From assembly GCF_016522535.1 (NCBI RefSeq), contig NZ_JAEHOI010000007.1, positions 1-64,000 on the forward strand: DNA of 64,000 nucleotides. The letters are read 5' to 3'. Shown here in pieces: positions 1 through 9,886 of this stretch. Origin of the DNA: Leucobacter edaphi. GTDB taxonomy: Bacteria; Actinomycetota; Actinomycetes; Actinomycetales; Microbacteriaceae. Positions within the stretch are counted from its first letter, which is position 1; every line of letters starts with the position of its first letter. The notes under the pieces are model-generated. The model ran no database searches and had not been told where the DNA came from. It saw only the letters and a list, made by a program, of their open reading frames with translations. A program made the position numbers and the translations under genes.

Positions 1-60
1 GCGCGGGCGCCGAAAGACCGCCCACCCCGGCGCTTAATCGCTGATCTCACTAGGTGAGCG

Positions 61-102
61 AGAAGTGCCCCTGAGACCGCTCCCGGTCCCAGGGGCACTT
101 CT
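61..102 (-). terminator. Probable terminator hairpin of the LuxR gene
   Basis: Two 19-base arms (61-79 and 84-102) pair with a single mismatch around a 4-base loop. The hairpin lies about 75 bases past the stop codon of the minus-strand regulator. There is no clear T-run on either side, so termination is inferred from the strong stem and the position. A smaller palindrome (CTCAC-TAG-GTGAG) lies just beyond it at 45-57. Confidence 0.6.
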
Positions 103-176
103 GCAGTGCGGGGAGGGGGGTAGCCGCGATCCCGAGGCCGAAGGGAGCTTCCCTTTCCAGAAGGAGGGGCAGAGGG

Positions 177-1619
177 TCAATACCCGTCCGGGGCGTAGAT
201 CGCGTAGAACCCGCTCTTCTCGAGTCGCTCGACGGCGTCCTCGCGGGTGCGTCCGCCGAGCTTCCTCGCGATCATGTTGGCCTGCGACTTGATCGTGCTC
301 GCGGAGACGTGCATTTCCTCGGCGAGCTGCGAGTAACTCAGGTCGCTCCGGAGGCGCAGGGCAACGACGCGCTCGCGCTGCGAGAGCTTCGGGAGCGACA
401 GCGGTGCCGGGATCAGCGGGGGAACCTGATCCATCTCGTCCCGCAGCTGGAGGAGCCGCCGAAGGAGCCGCGGCCGGGCCACCGCGATACGCGAACCCAG
501 CGCCAGAATGTCGCGTCGGGGCAGCGCGAGAAGACCGAGCCGCGGACTCACGAGGCTTTCGCTGAGCGACAGCGCATCCGCGCCGGTCGCGACCGCCTCG
601 GTCACGTGTCCGAGGTGCATGTTGGCGATCGCCCGCGCGAGCAGCGCTCCGGGGAGCATCCACCGGTTGTGGCTCGCGCGCTCACGCACGCAGGCGTCGC
701 TCGCGGCGAGCGATGCGCGATAGTCGCCCATGACGATGTAGGCGGAGGCTCGGACCGAGGCAAAGCACACGCTGTGGTTCGGCGGAGTCCGTGCCCCGCG
801 GAGCAGGGCGATCGCCTGCCCAGGGGTGCCGCGCTGCACGAGCTCGACCGCGGCGACGCCGAGGGCGCACTGCCGTACGAACGAGGGCCCCGAGGGGTGC
901 ATGCTGCCGCGGGCGACGCTGCCGGCCATCGAGATGATGTCGGAGGCATCGTCCGCGGTGGTGGCTGCCACCGTGTTGATGAGCTGGATGAGGGACTGGG
1001 AGGTCGGTTCGCGCTGCGGAAGGGTCTCCGCGGCTTTTTTCAGCCACTGCAGACGAGACGAGTTGAGCGCCGTGAAACCGAGCACGGCCTCGGCGACGGC
1101 GTCCATGTATTCGACCCGGTCCTCCTCCCAGCCCTCGCGCTCCTTGAGCGCGGAGATCCGGCCGAGGTATTCCTGGGCAATGCGGTGGTGTCCGTCGATG
1201 GCGTGCGCCGCGGCACACAGCCCGAAAGCGCGGAGGTGCCAGCGGGGTGATGCGCCCTCGGACATGCCCTGGATCAGGCGCTCGGTGTGCTTGGTCGCCT
1301 CGACCGTCATTCCGGCCGCGATATAGGTTTCCGCGAGCGCCGCCTCGATCGCGAGAAACCCGAACATCGGATCGGGCGGCTGCATCCGGTTGAGTTTGCG
1401 TTCCCGCACGAGTCGCGCGAGCTCGACGGCTCCGAAGGTATCGTCGGCGCGCACGTGTGCCATGAGCATGCCAGCCGCCACGAGTTTCTGCTCGGAGTCG
1501 GCGAATTTGCGGACCTCCGCGAGGTTTGCGCTCCGGAGTATCTCGAGTTGCCGGAGCTCGGGTTGGAGGCCATCTCGGAGCGATGACCCGACGAGTCTTT
1601 GCGCGGCCGCAATCAGCAT
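177..1619 (-). CDS. LuxR-type transcriptional regulator without a visible input ATPase
   Basis: A 480-residue protein ending in a typical LuxR/GerE helix-turn-helix (about residues 415-475; LSQRERVVALRLR, then SYSQLAEEMHVSASTIKSQ). The roughly 400 residues before it are alpha-helical and read like TPR-type repeats, as in the C-terminal half of MalT/LAL regulators. No Walker A motif or receiver domain is visible, so the input signal is unknown. The ATG at 1619 is the longest plausible start; its ribosome site (GGGGG) is weak. The gene diverges from the pilus locus across 546 bases, so control of the pilus genes is a reasonable inference but not shown. Confidence 0.85.
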   Translation of the reverse strand: MLIAAAQRLVGSSLRDGLQPELRQLEILRSANLAEVRKFADSEQKLVAAGMLMAHVRADDTFGAVELARLVRERKLNRMQPPDPMFGFLAIEAALAETYIAAGMTVEATKHTERLIQGMSEGASPRWHLRAFGLCAAAHAIDGHHRIAQEYLGRISALKEREGWEEDRVEYMDAVAEAVLGFTALNSSRLQWLKKAAETLPQREPTSQSLIQLINTVAATTADDASDIISMAGSVARGSMHPSGPSFVRQCALGVAAVELVQRGTPGQAIALLRGARTPPNHSVCFASVRASAYIVMGDYRASLAASDACVRERASHNRWMLPGALLARAIANMHLGHVTEAVATGADALSLSESLVSPRLGLLALPRRDILALGSRIAVARPRLLRRLLQLRDEMDQVPPLIPAPLSLPKLSQRERVVALRLRSDLSYSQLAEEMHVSASTIKSQANMIARKLGGRTREDAVERLEKSGFYAIYAPDGY

Positions 1620-2165
1620 TGTGGGACCCCCAGGTCAGTTTCCTGCGATGTGAACATACTGAAGTGACGACGCGCGTCGCCGCCGCCAGTGGGCCGATCG
1701 GCCCGTCCTCCCCAAACTCAGAACCTGTTCACGGTTCGGATCCCCATTCTTAGTTTTATCCATAAGCCCGGTGCGAGTCAATGACGACGCGGCCGTTTTC
1801 TCAGCGCGGATGAAAAGCGGTTGGAAACAACTGCAAGCAGCGGGTAACGCGGGCGTGATCAGGGATCATGCGGCCCTCATTTCGGGCGTGCTCGCGCCCT
1901 TCGTTCTCTTCGCGTTTCGCCGGGCGCTTCCCGCCGGTCCCCGTGCTGCCTTCAGCGGGTGAGGTGTCTCGCCGATGAATCGGCCGTGACGGAGGCGACG
2001 AGCCGCCCGTCCCTCCTGCCTGACTTGCCGGGCCGAAAAGGCCGCAAGTCCAAAAGCAGTCGGAATCGGAGCACGAACCCGAAATTGAGGCTCGGGATCC
2101 GCTTCCATCAGAGCGGACAGGTTTGGGACAGCCGGGCGAGTGCTCGGGAGAACGGGAGAAGCGAG
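1620..2165. other. Divergent intergenic region, LuxR regulator / pilus locus
   Basis: 546 bases with no convincing gene. It must hold the promoters of the LuxR gene (leftward) and of the first pilus gene (rightward). A perfect 14-base palindrome, GGGCCGATCGGCCC, lies at 1691-1704, about 70 bases upstream of the LuxR start, and could be an operator. An AT-richer patch around 1745-1765 could hold a promoter. No homopolymer or tandem repeat that would suggest phase variation is seen. Confidence 0.5.
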
Positions 2166-5111
2166 ATGGCGCGAATGCACGTACGACCGTCGGGCGCCGG
2201 CCTCACCGCGCCCGGTCGCAGGCGGCGAGGGCGGCTCGGCCGCTGGACGGTCCGGATCGTAGTGGCCGCGCTCGCCGCGACCGGTCTGATCGCCGACGTG
2301 GCCCTAGACGGGGGTCAGGAGGCGCACGCTGCCGCGGTCGAGGCGCCCGAAGTGTTCAGCGTTCAGTCCTACAATTCCCGCACGGACGACCTCATCGACG
2401 AGCTCCGGGTCTCCCTGGTACTCAAGGTGCCCCACGGGTATGTCGACCCGAACACGGGAAACCTGCAGCAGGTCAACGGCAAGTACCTGCGCGTCGGCTT
2501 CGACAACAACGCGGACAACCGCTCCGAGCGCGCCCTGGTCACGAGCCTGCCCTACCTCAATACCTTCGGCGCCATTGGCGCCGACCGATGGGCCAGATCG
2601 ATAGGCGAGCACTTCACCGTCCACAAGGTCATCGAGGCCGGGGATAACGATCTCCTCGTGATCTCGATGGAGGGGAACCTGACTGTCGCGAGGCACCAGG
2701 AAAACAACCTCACGGGGGGTCGGCCGCTTCGCGGCAACCTGTACTTCACGTTCGATCAGTCCCCGTTTGCCTCGACCACCGACCCGCTCTGGATTCGCTC
2801 GGCTCTCACTGCCCACACGCTGGACTTCAACGTCTTCTCCTCGACTCGCCTGCCGAAGAGCGTCGTCGGCCCCATCGTGCAAATGCAGTACGCCCACACG
2901 TACGAGCTGTGGTCGGCGGGGCAGGGCAACCTGGGGCAGGTCCTCGATTACGGGCTTGCCGGAAACCCCGCAGGCGTGCTGCCCGCGAACTCTGTTCCCG
3001 TTGACGTCACCAACTTCGCGTACGTGAGCCCCACCAAGGGACCCGCGAACTCGGTGAGCAACAGTTTTTGGTTCGCGTGGGTGCACGAGGACGGCACACT
3101 GGTCACCGACATCAACACGGCACCGATCCGCGTCACGGGAATCCCTCCGCACAGCGGCTACACGGCCCATCTCGCGGTGAAGAACATTCCGGTGCCCGTC
3201 GGGATGCCCACGCTCGCCTACACGCCGCAGGCTGCGGCACAGGGTCTCACCAAGAAGGTCAGCACAACCGGCACGATCGACTTCCGCGAAGCAGGTGGCA
3301 CTGGCTTCTACCGGATGCTCGTGTGGCCCGAGACCAGTAACCCAACGATCGTCGACTCGGACTTCGGCGCCCCGACCAAGCGATACAGCGCGGCGGATCT
3401 CGTCGACGGCAACGTTGTGAAGCCGGACGCGATGAAGGAGTCGTGGACCGCTGGCTCTGCCTTCTACCGGTACACCATCAAACGGCCCGACGCGCCCGTC
3501 ATCACGGTGCCCCAGGCGGGCGCGAAGCTGCGCGAGAACAAGAACGTCGTGTTCTCGGGAACGGGACTGCCAGGACACTCGATCACGCTCAGCCTGATGC
3601 AGGGTAGCCTCCTCGTGCCCGGCACGAAGGATCCGGCGCTGATGACGCTCGTCGATGGCGAACGCAATTGCAAGAAGACGAGCTGCGACGTGGTGGTTCA
3701 ACCGGACGGCACCTGGAGCTACACCTACACGCCGAGCCAGCCCCTCGCGGACGACAACTACACCGTTGTCGCCACGCAGACCGAGCAGATGAGCGGCGGT
3801 CAGCTCACGAGCGACCAGTCAAACCCGAACCACCCGACCGCGCCGACGGCGTGGGGGGTGCCCTTCGAGATCGACACCCAGGCACCCGCGGCGCCGCTGT
3901 TCCCCTGCCCGGCCACCACGACGAAAGATCGCCGTCCGACACTCAGCGGAAGCGGCATCGAAGCTGGCGCCTCCGTGCAGGTGTATCTCGGTGACAAGGT
4001 GCTCGGCAAAGCGGTGGTGACGGGCGATAAGTGGACGTTCACCCCGGAAGACGATCTCCCGGCGGGGGCACACAGGCTCACGGTGACGCAGCTCGACAGG
4101 GCGGGTAACGAGTCTGCTCATTCGGCCCCGCCCTGCGCGCTCACGGTGCTCACCGACATCGAGATTGTCGGCGCTAAGACCGTGCTCGGCGTGACCCACC
4201 CCGCCCCGGGGCTCACGATCGCCGACGCCGATAACTGGGAGGTGATCGTCAGCCACCAGGGTATCGACGAGGTGATCAGCGGGAAGGACGCGGTGAAGCT
4301 CGAGCGCGGCGTGCGGTACCTGGTTGATGAGCGCCTGCGCACCTCACCGGAACCCGACGCGACCGCACTCATGTACGCGCCGCGCAACGCTCCGGTCTGC
4401 GTGGACTCCCAGGGCGACGCGCTCCCGGAGAAGAACTACGACCCGCTCAAAAGCGAACTGTTCTTCTCGGAGACCGATGTCGTCGCGGGGCCGGTCAAGT
4501 GTGAGATCGAGAACCAGGCGCACCAGGCGACCCTCGTGACGAAGCGGCTCGGTGGCCAAACCGTCAGCGCGTCCGCCGGATGGACCCTGCGCGCCGAACC
4601 CTCGGTAAGGGCCCCGCGGGAGGCTGGATCGCCCGAGGATTCTCCGCGCTCGATCGGCTCCGCCGTGACACCCAGGGTTCTGCCGCCGCGGCCCGGCTTC
4701 CGCCTGAGCGCGGATGGACCTGACGCCGTCGTGCGTCCGGGTGCCTACAGCCTCGACTTCGATGTGCCCGAGGGCCTGTCGAAGGTCGGAATCGACCTGC
4801 TCGATCTGGACGATCCCGAGTGCGCGGCGTACGCCACGAACGCGCTGCAGGCCCCGGAAAGCTGCTGGGACACCTCCCACATTGTCTCGGCCTCGCTCCA
4901 ACCGGGCGCCCACGAGGTCTTCCGAATCGTCGCGGCGGACACGGTCGATCTGCCATCGCTCCCGCTCACCGGTGGGCTTGGCAGCTGGCTCTTCTCGCTC
5001 GGAGGAGCCGGTGCCCTCGCCCTGGCGGCGGCAGGCCTGATCAGGCGCAGAATCCTGCGCTTCCGAGGGGAGCACCCCGCTCAGGTGCTTTCCCACTCGA
5101 TCGCTTCGTAA
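2166..5111 (+). CDS. Large LPXTG-anchored surface protein (putative pilus tip/adhesin), copy 1
   Basis: A 981-residue secreted protein. The ATG at 2166 follows GGGAGA and is followed by an Arg-rich stretch and a hydrophobic signal segment ending near residue 55 (AHAA); the frame is open further upstream but that part is not protein-like. The C-terminal sorting signal is LPLTG at about residue 932, then a hydrophobic helix and an Arg-rich tail (RRRILRFRG). Two Ig-like repeats are visible in the middle (starting PDAPVITVP and APAAPLFPCP). It is a paralogue of the gene at 6935-9886, and the two flank the backbone pilin. Size and position suggest a tip or adhesive subunit; the ligand is unknown. 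Confidence 0.85.
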   Translation: MARMHVRPSGAGLTAPGRRRRGRLGRWTVRIVVAALAATGLIADVALDGGQEAHAAAVEAPEVFSVQSYNSRTDDLIDELRVSLVLKVPHGYVDPNTGNLQQVNGKYLRVGFDNNADNRSERALVTSLPYLNTFGAIGADRWARSIGEHFTVHKVIEAGDNDLLVISMEGNLTVARHQENNLTGGRPLRGNLYFTFDQSPFASTTDPLWIRSALTAHTLDFNVFSSTRLPKSVVGPIVQMQYAHTYELWSAGQGNLGQVLDYGLAGNPAGVLPANSVPVDVTNFAYVSPTKGPANSVSNSFWFAWVHEDGTLVTDINTAPIRVTGIPPHSGYTAHLAVKNIPVPVGMPTLAYTPQAAAQGLTKKVSTTGTIDFREAGGTGFYRMLVWPETSNPTIVDSDFGAPTKRYSAADLVDGNVVKPDAMKESWTAGSAFYRYTIKRPDAPVITVPQAGAKLRENKNVVFSGTGLPGHSITLSLMQGSLLVPGTKDPALMTLVDGERNCKKTSCDVVVQPDGTWSYTYTPSQPLADDNYTVVATQTEQMSGGQLTSDQSNPNHPTAPTAWGVPFEIDTQAPAAPLFPCPATTTKDRRPTLSGSGIEAGASVQVYLGDKVLGKAVVTGDKWTFTPEDDLPAGAHRLTVTQLDRAGNESAHSAPPCALTVLTDIEIVGAKTVLGVTHPAPGLTIADADNWEVIVSHQGIDEVISGKDAVKLERGVRYLVDERLRTSPEPDATALMYAPRNAPVCVDSQGDALPEKNYDPLKSELFFSETDVVAGPVKCEIENQAHQATLVTKRLGGQTVSASAGWTLRAEPSVRAPREAGSPEDSPRSIGSAVTPRVLPPRPGFRLSADGPDAVVRPGAYSLDFDVPEGLSKVGIDLLDLDDPECAAYATNALQAPESCWDTSHIVSASLQPGAHEVFRIVAADTVDLPSLPLTGGLGSWLFSLGGAGALALAAAGLIRRRILRFRGEHPAQVLSHSIAS

Positions 5112-5179
5112 CCGTGCTCCCGGTCACCGAGGCAACACCCAGCCACAGCAACATCACCTCATTCGAAAGGAACCACACT

Positions 5180-6655
5180 GTGAACCACTTCACCACTCGA
5201 CGACACCGAGCAGCGGCCGCTCTCGGGGTCACCGCCCTCGCCCTCGGCAGCCTCGGGCTCCTCGCGACCCCGGCCTTCGCCGTGCCCGGCGACGGCGGCA
5301 CCGGATCCATCACCGTGCATAAGCTCGAGCAGCCGGCGGGTGCCGTCGGCCCCAACGACGGCACGGAGATCACCAACCTCGGCGGCGCCCGGCCGCTCGT
5401 CGCCGGCTTCACGAGCTGCGCGATCGAGAACTTCGATCTCTCCGTTGCGAGCAACTGGGATCGCCTCCGGAACATCACGGTCACGCCGGGTGCCGCCGGA
5501 GCTCCTCCGGTCGTCGCCGAGGCGGCCACCGCGCTCACGCTCACCGACTGCCTCCCCGAGCGGATGACCGATGCCACGAACGGCACCACGGCCTTCGCCG
5601 ATCTTCCCGCTGACCGGGCCTACGTCGTGTGGGAGAGCACCCAGGCTGCGAACGCGATCTCGGCCGCCCAGCCCACGCTCATCACCGTCCCCTACCCGGG
5701 TGCGGATGCAGCTGGCACCTGGAACTACAACCCGCACATCTACCCGAAGAACGTGGTTGTGGGCTCCGGCGCCACGAAGAACGGTCAGATCATCGGTGAC
5801 AAGGTCACCTTCGATGTGAACGTCCCGATCAACCCGCTGGCCGCTGGCGAGACGTTCACCGAGTTCCGGATCACGGACCGACTCTCGAGCGCGCTCACGC
5901 ACACCGGCGGATCGGTGCGACTCCTTGCGCCGGGTGGCGCGGAGGTCCCGCTGGTCGCGGCTGACTACACCCTCACCGCCCCGACGGGCGCGAGCGGTTC
6001 GGAGGTCGTCCTCTCGCTGACCGCGACCGGTCTTGCCAAGCTCGACGCGAACGTCGGCGGCACGCTGATCCTGACGATCACGGCCGACGCCATCGCGACC
6101 GGCAGCACGGCCAACGAGGCCGCGCTGACGATCAACGGCAAGACCACCGAGGGTGGCGAAGGCCCCTCCGTTATCGCTCCGGAGAACTTCTTCGCCAGCG
6201 CGCACATCCTGAAGATGGCCCAGAACCGCGGCGCGCAGAACACGGTTCCGCTCGCCGGCGCCGAGTTCTCGATCTACCCGACGGACAGTGCCGCCACCGA
6301 CTGTGCGGCAACGCCCGCGGCCGGAAGCGTCGCTGCGTTCGAGCGTCAGACCTCTGCCGCCAACGGCAACACCCCGAACATCGTGCTCGCACAGGGCAAG
6401 TACTGCGTCTACGAGACCCTGACCCCCGCGGGGTACAAGGGCCTGAACGGCGGAATGCTCTTCGACGTGACCGGTGAGAACGCCACGCTCCAGGTGCTGA
6501 ACACGCAGATCGGCGCCGATCAGGGCGACCTTCCCAGCCTCCCGCTGACCGGTTCGGCCGGCAGCGTGGCGCTCCTGGTCGCCGGCGGTGCGCTGATCGT
6601 CCTCGGTACCACGGTCGTGCTCGTGCGTCGACGGGCCGCGCGCGCTGCCGAGTAG
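5180..6655 (+). CDS. SpaH/EbpB-like major (backbone) pilin
   Basis: A 491-residue sortase-polymerised pilin. The GTG at 5180 is preceded by GAAAGGA at 8-base spacing and followed by a signal peptide ending ATPAFA. The mature start (GSITVHKLEQ) is typical of SpaH/EbpB pilins. The pilin motif WNYNPHIYPKN is present near residue 180-190; its Lys is the expected acceptor for sortase cross-linking. An E-box (YETLTPAGY, near residue 411) indicates internal isopeptide bonds. The sorting signal LPLTG is near residue 453, followed by a membrane helix and VRRRAARAAE. It lies 68 bases after the first surface protein and is followed by a strong hairpin, so the three structural genes may be expressed at different levels. 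Confidence 0.92.
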   Translation: MNHFTTRRHRAAAALGVTALALGSLGLLATPAFAVPGDGGTGSITVHKLEQPAGAVGPNDGTEITNLGGARPLVAGFTSCAIENFDLSVASNWDRLRNITVTPGAAGAPPVVAEAATALTLTDCLPERMTDATNGTTAFADLPADRAYVVWESTQAANAISAAQPTLITVPYPGADAAGTWNYNPHIYPKNVVVGSGATKNGQIIGDKVTFDVNVPINPLAAGETFTEFRITDRLSSALTHTGGSVRLLAPGGAEVPLVAADYTLTAPTGASGSEVVLSLTATGLAKLDANVGGTLILTITADAIATGSTANEAALTINGKTTEGGEGPSVIAPENFFASAHILKMAQNRGAQNTVPLAGAEFSIYPTDSAATDCAATPAAGSVAAFERQTSAANGNTPNIVLAQGKYCVYETLTPAGYKGLNGGMLFDVTGENATLQVLNTQIGADQGDLPSLPLTGSAGSVALLVAGGALIVLGTTVVLVRRRAARAAE

Positions 6656-6693
6656 TCGGCATCGCGCGGCAGGATCGCCCGCCGCATGATGAA

Positions 6694-6740
6694 GAGAGGG
6701 GCGTCCCGGGAGCCGATTGCGGCACCGGGGCGCCCCTCTC
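6694..6740 (+). terminator. Terminator-like hairpin after the backbone pilin gene
   Basis: 16-base arms at 6694-6709 and 6725-6740 with one mismatch, 39 bases past the pilin stop codon. There is no long T-run. It probably ends or attenuates transcription before the second surface-protein gene. Confidence 0.65.
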
Positions 6741-6934
6741 GCTTCGACTCAGTGATTTGACCGCGTTTCCTCCCGAAGCGATCCCGCGCAACCGTTCCGA
6801 AAGGAACAGGTTTCGGCGGAAAAGCGGGTGGAAAATGGGCCGAATGCCTCACCTCGGTGATACTCCCCAGTTTGTATCGATCCGAGCAAGTCGCGCGCCT
6901 CATCGGGCGCTGCGCACGAGTGAGGAGCATCACG

Positions 6935-9886
6935 ATGAGTGGATCCAGCGCGTCGACCACCGACGCCGACGGCACGCACAAACGGTCTAGTCCTGGGGCG
7001 CGTGTCGCCGCCCGAGCCCTGGCGCTCCTGCTCCTGATCGTTGGGCTGATTACCCCGACGATCGCCTCGGAGCCTGCCCTCGCCCAGACGAGAGCCGTGG
7101 AGAAGCCTGAGGTGTTCAGCCTGCTGGCCTACAACAAGCGCATTGACGATGCCGTAGACGTCATTCGTGCCTCACTCGTCCTGCGAGTTCCGCACGGTGT
7201 CGTCGACGAGAAGAGCGGAGACCTCATTGTGAACAAGGAACGAGGTTTCCTTCGCGTCGCCTACGACAGAACCGGAGACAGCGCGGACGGGCTCGACGGG
7301 CTTCAGGGTATGCGATACATCAAAGCGCTCACCTCCTACGGCGCAAACGTGTGGTCCAAGAACACCCAGCCCGGATTCACGATTCACAAGGTCATTCGTG
7401 ACGGCGCCAACGACTATCTCGTGATCTCCGTCGAGGGCAAGATGGAAATCACGACGACTCCCGAGAGCAACGTTCCTGGTGGAAAGTCCCTGATGGGAAA
7501 CCTGTATTTCGGGTTTGACACGGGAACACCCGCGGAATCGACCACCCTCGTCGGCTGGATCGACGACAATCCGACCGTGCGCGAGGTCGAGTATCGCGCC
7601 TACTCCTCCGCACGCGGACCGGAGTACAAGGCCGGCCCGATCGCCCAGATGCCCGTCGACAACTCGGCCTCGCTCTGGACAAAGGGCCACGCCAACTGGG
7701 CGCAGGTGCTCGACTGGGGTCTGACCGGGCACAAGGCCGGGATCTTCCCCTCGAACGCGGCCTCTGCAGACATCACGAACTACGCCTTCGGAACCGCCGC
7801 CCTGGGCCCTGCCGGATCGGTCAGCACGAGCTTCTGGTACGCCTGGGTGCACGAGAACGGCACACTCGTCACCGACATCAACACCGCGCCCATCCGTGTC
7901 ACGGGGGTCACCCCGCACGGAACCCACCAGGGAACCGCGGCGCAGCTCGTGAAGAACGTTTCCGTGAAGGCCGGCAACCCGACGCTCGCCTACACCCCCG
8001 AGGCGGCGGCGCAGGGACTCACGACGAAGGTCGCCGAGAACGGCGACATCGACTTCACCACGGCAGGCGGCAACGGCTACTACCGGCTGCTCATCTGGCC
8101 GGAGTCGGAGAACCCGAAAAAAGTCACGGCCGACAACGGCGCCCCCCTGATTCGGTACGCGAAAACGGACCTCTTCAACGGGAATGTCCCGACCGCCCGC
8201 GCGCTGGACGAGGGCTGGCCCGTCGCGTCCGCCTTCTACAAGTACGACATCACCCGACCCGCGCCCCCGGTCATCACCGTCCCGGCAGAGGGATCGACGA
8301 TCGCGCAGAACACCAAGATCGTGATCTCCGGCACGGGCCTGCCCGGGCACTCGATCACGCTGAAGCTGCGCCCCGGCGGGCGGATCACGGACCCGGAGGA
8401 CGCGTCGCTCGAAACGCTCGTGGACGGGGAGCTCTCCTGTAAGCAGGAGAAGTGCGAGATCGTCGTTGCCCAGGACGGGACGTGGAGCTACACCTACGAG
8501 CCGAAGACCCCGCTCGCGGACGGCCATTACACCGCCGTCGCCTGGCAGACCGAGCAGGACAGCGTGTTCAACGTGACGAGCCACCCCTCGAACCCGGACG
8601 CACCGGAGAACCCGACCGCGTGGGGTTCGGGCTTCGACATCGACACGGTGGCGCCGGCAGCGCCGATGTTCGTCTGCCCCGCATCCCCGACCACGGAAAA
8701 CCGTCCCGAACTGCACGGAAGCGGAGTGGAGGCCGGATCAACGGTTCGCGTGTACCTCGGCGACAAGCAGATCGGCACGGCGACGATCTCCGGCGACACC
8801 TGGACATACACGCCGCAGGAGGACCTCCCGAGCGGCCGGAATGAGTTGACGGTCACCCAGGTCGATCCCGCGGGGAACGAATCGGCGCACTCGGCGCCCC
8901 CGTGCGTGCTCGAGGTCTTCGATGACGTCGCGATCACCGGTCTGAAGTCGGTCGCGCCCGTCGCGGATCCCGCTCCGGGTCTCGCTTCCGCGGCTCCGGA
9001 GAACTGGGAGATCGTTGTCAGCGACGACTCCGGCGAGCGCGTCATCAGCGGTGGCGCCGAAGTGCAGCTGAAGCGCGGCGAAGCCGTGACCGTCGGCGAG
9101 CGCCTGCGGCTCGATCCCGCGCCGGATCCCACCGCGGCGCTCTATGCCCGTCGAGGCGAACCCGCCTGCGTCGACGCGAACGGCACGACCCTTGCGCCGG
9201 AGATCTTCGACCCGGCAAGTGGAAAGCTCCTGATCAGCAACACGGATCAGGTTGCCGGTCCGGTGCGGTGCACGATCACGAACCAGGCGAGCCAGGCGAC
9301 CCTGGTGACGAAGCGGCTCGGCGGGCAGACGACCGCTGCAACGGACGGGCTGAAGCTGAGCGGAGCGCCCGAAGCAGCGCCCGTCGCGGCCGGGTCCACC
9401 CGTGCGGACGCAGCAGATCCGGGGGCGACGTTCGCCCTTGACGCGGACACGGCGGATGCCGTCGTGCACCCGGGTGGCTACGCGCTCACCGCCGAGGTGC
9501 CGAGCGGCCGCTCCGTGATCGGGATCGAGCGGCTCAACCTCGCGGACACTGCGTGCGCGGCGACCGCATCCAAGCCCACGACCGCTCCCGAGAGCTGCTG
9601 GGTCGAAGCCGATGAGGCGAACGCCTCGATCGGACAGGGCGCCCACGAGGTGTTCCGCGTCGTATCCGCCGAACCGGGGGAGATGCCGGTTCTGCCGCTC
9701 ACGGGCGGCCGGGGGAGCCTGCTGTTCACGGCGAGCGGTCTCGGCACGCTCGCCGCGGCTGCCGGGGCGGCGCTGCGCGGCCGCTGGCGCCGGATCGCGG
9801 CAGACGTCCTGACACGTTTTGGCGCTCGCGGCAGCGCCGGCAGTCACTCGGGAAGATCGGAGATCGCGTATGCACGTTCGGAATGA
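6935..9886 (+). CDS. Large LPXTG-anchored surface protein, copy 2
   Basis: 983 residues, clearly paralogous to the protein encoded at 2166-5111 over most of its length (both have EVFS..YN near the mature start, GTGLPGHSIT, SAHSAPPC and a closing LPLTGG). The ATG at 6935 has GAGGAG 7 bases upstream; upstream codons in the frame are not protein-like. A signal peptide ends near SEPALAQ. Two Ig-like modules begin at PAPPVITVP and APAAPMFVCP, and the sorting signal is LPLTG near residue 919. It overlaps the sortase start by 17 bases, so the two are translationally linked. It probably provides an alternative tip or ancillary subunit. Confidence 0.85.
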   Translation: MSGSSASTTDADGTHKRSSPGARVAARALALLLLIVGLITPTIASEPALAQTRAVEKPEVFSLLAYNKRIDDAVDVIRASLVLRVPHGVVDEKSGDLIVNKERGFLRVAYDRTGDSADGLDGLQGMRYIKALTSYGANVWSKNTQPGFTIHKVIRDGANDYLVISVEGKMEITTTPESNVPGGKSLMGNLYFGFDTGTPAESTTLVGWIDDNPTVREVEYRAYSSARGPEYKAGPIAQMPVDNSASLWTKGHANWAQVLDWGLTGHKAGIFPSNAASADITNYAFGTAALGPAGSVSTSFWYAWVHENGTLVTDINTAPIRVTGVTPHGTHQGTAAQLVKNVSVKAGNPTLAYTPEAAAQGLTTKVAENGDIDFTTAGGNGYYRLLIWPESENPKKVTADNGAPLIRYAKTDLFNGNVPTARALDEGWPVASAFYKYDITRPAPPVITVPAEGSTIAQNTKIVISGTGLPGHSITLKLRPGGRITDPEDASLETLVDGELSCKQEKCEIVVAQDGTWSYTYEPKTPLADGHYTAVAWQTEQDSVFNVTSHPSNPDAPENPTAWGSGFDIDTVAPAAPMFVCPASPTTENRPELHGSGVEAGSTVRVYLGDKQIGTATISGDTWTYTPQEDLPSGRNELTVTQVDPAGNESAHSAPPCVLEVFDDVAITGLKSVAPVADPAPGLASAAPENWEIVVSDDSGERVISGGAEVQLKRGEAVTVGERLRLDPAPDPTAALYARRGEPACVDANGTTLAPEIFDPASGKLLISNTDQVAGPVRCTITNQASQATLVTKRLGGQTTAATDGLKLSGAPEAAPVAAGSTRADAADPGATFALDADTADAVVHPGGYALTAEVPSGRSVIGIERLNLADTACAATASKPTTAPESCWVEADEANASIGQGAHEVFRVVSAEPGEMPVLPLTGGRGSLLFTASGLGTLAAAAGAALRGRWRRIAADVLTRFGARGSAGSHSGRSEIAYARSE

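Noticed and set aside
309-1250. Long plus-strand open frame opposite the LuxR gene
   Set aside because: It is Arg/Gly/Glu-rich with no recognisable domain, has no ribosome site and lies wholly antisense to a gene with clear motifs; typical high-GC shadow.
1771-1962. 63-codon open frame in the LuxR/pilus gap
   Set aside because: No good ribosome site, no signal or domain, and it overlaps the promoter region; treated as chance.
2304-3701. 465-codon minus-strand frame under the first surface-protein gene
   Set aside because: Composition follows the reverse of the real gene; no motif. The same applies to minus-strand frames at 7172-8716 and 8738-9847.
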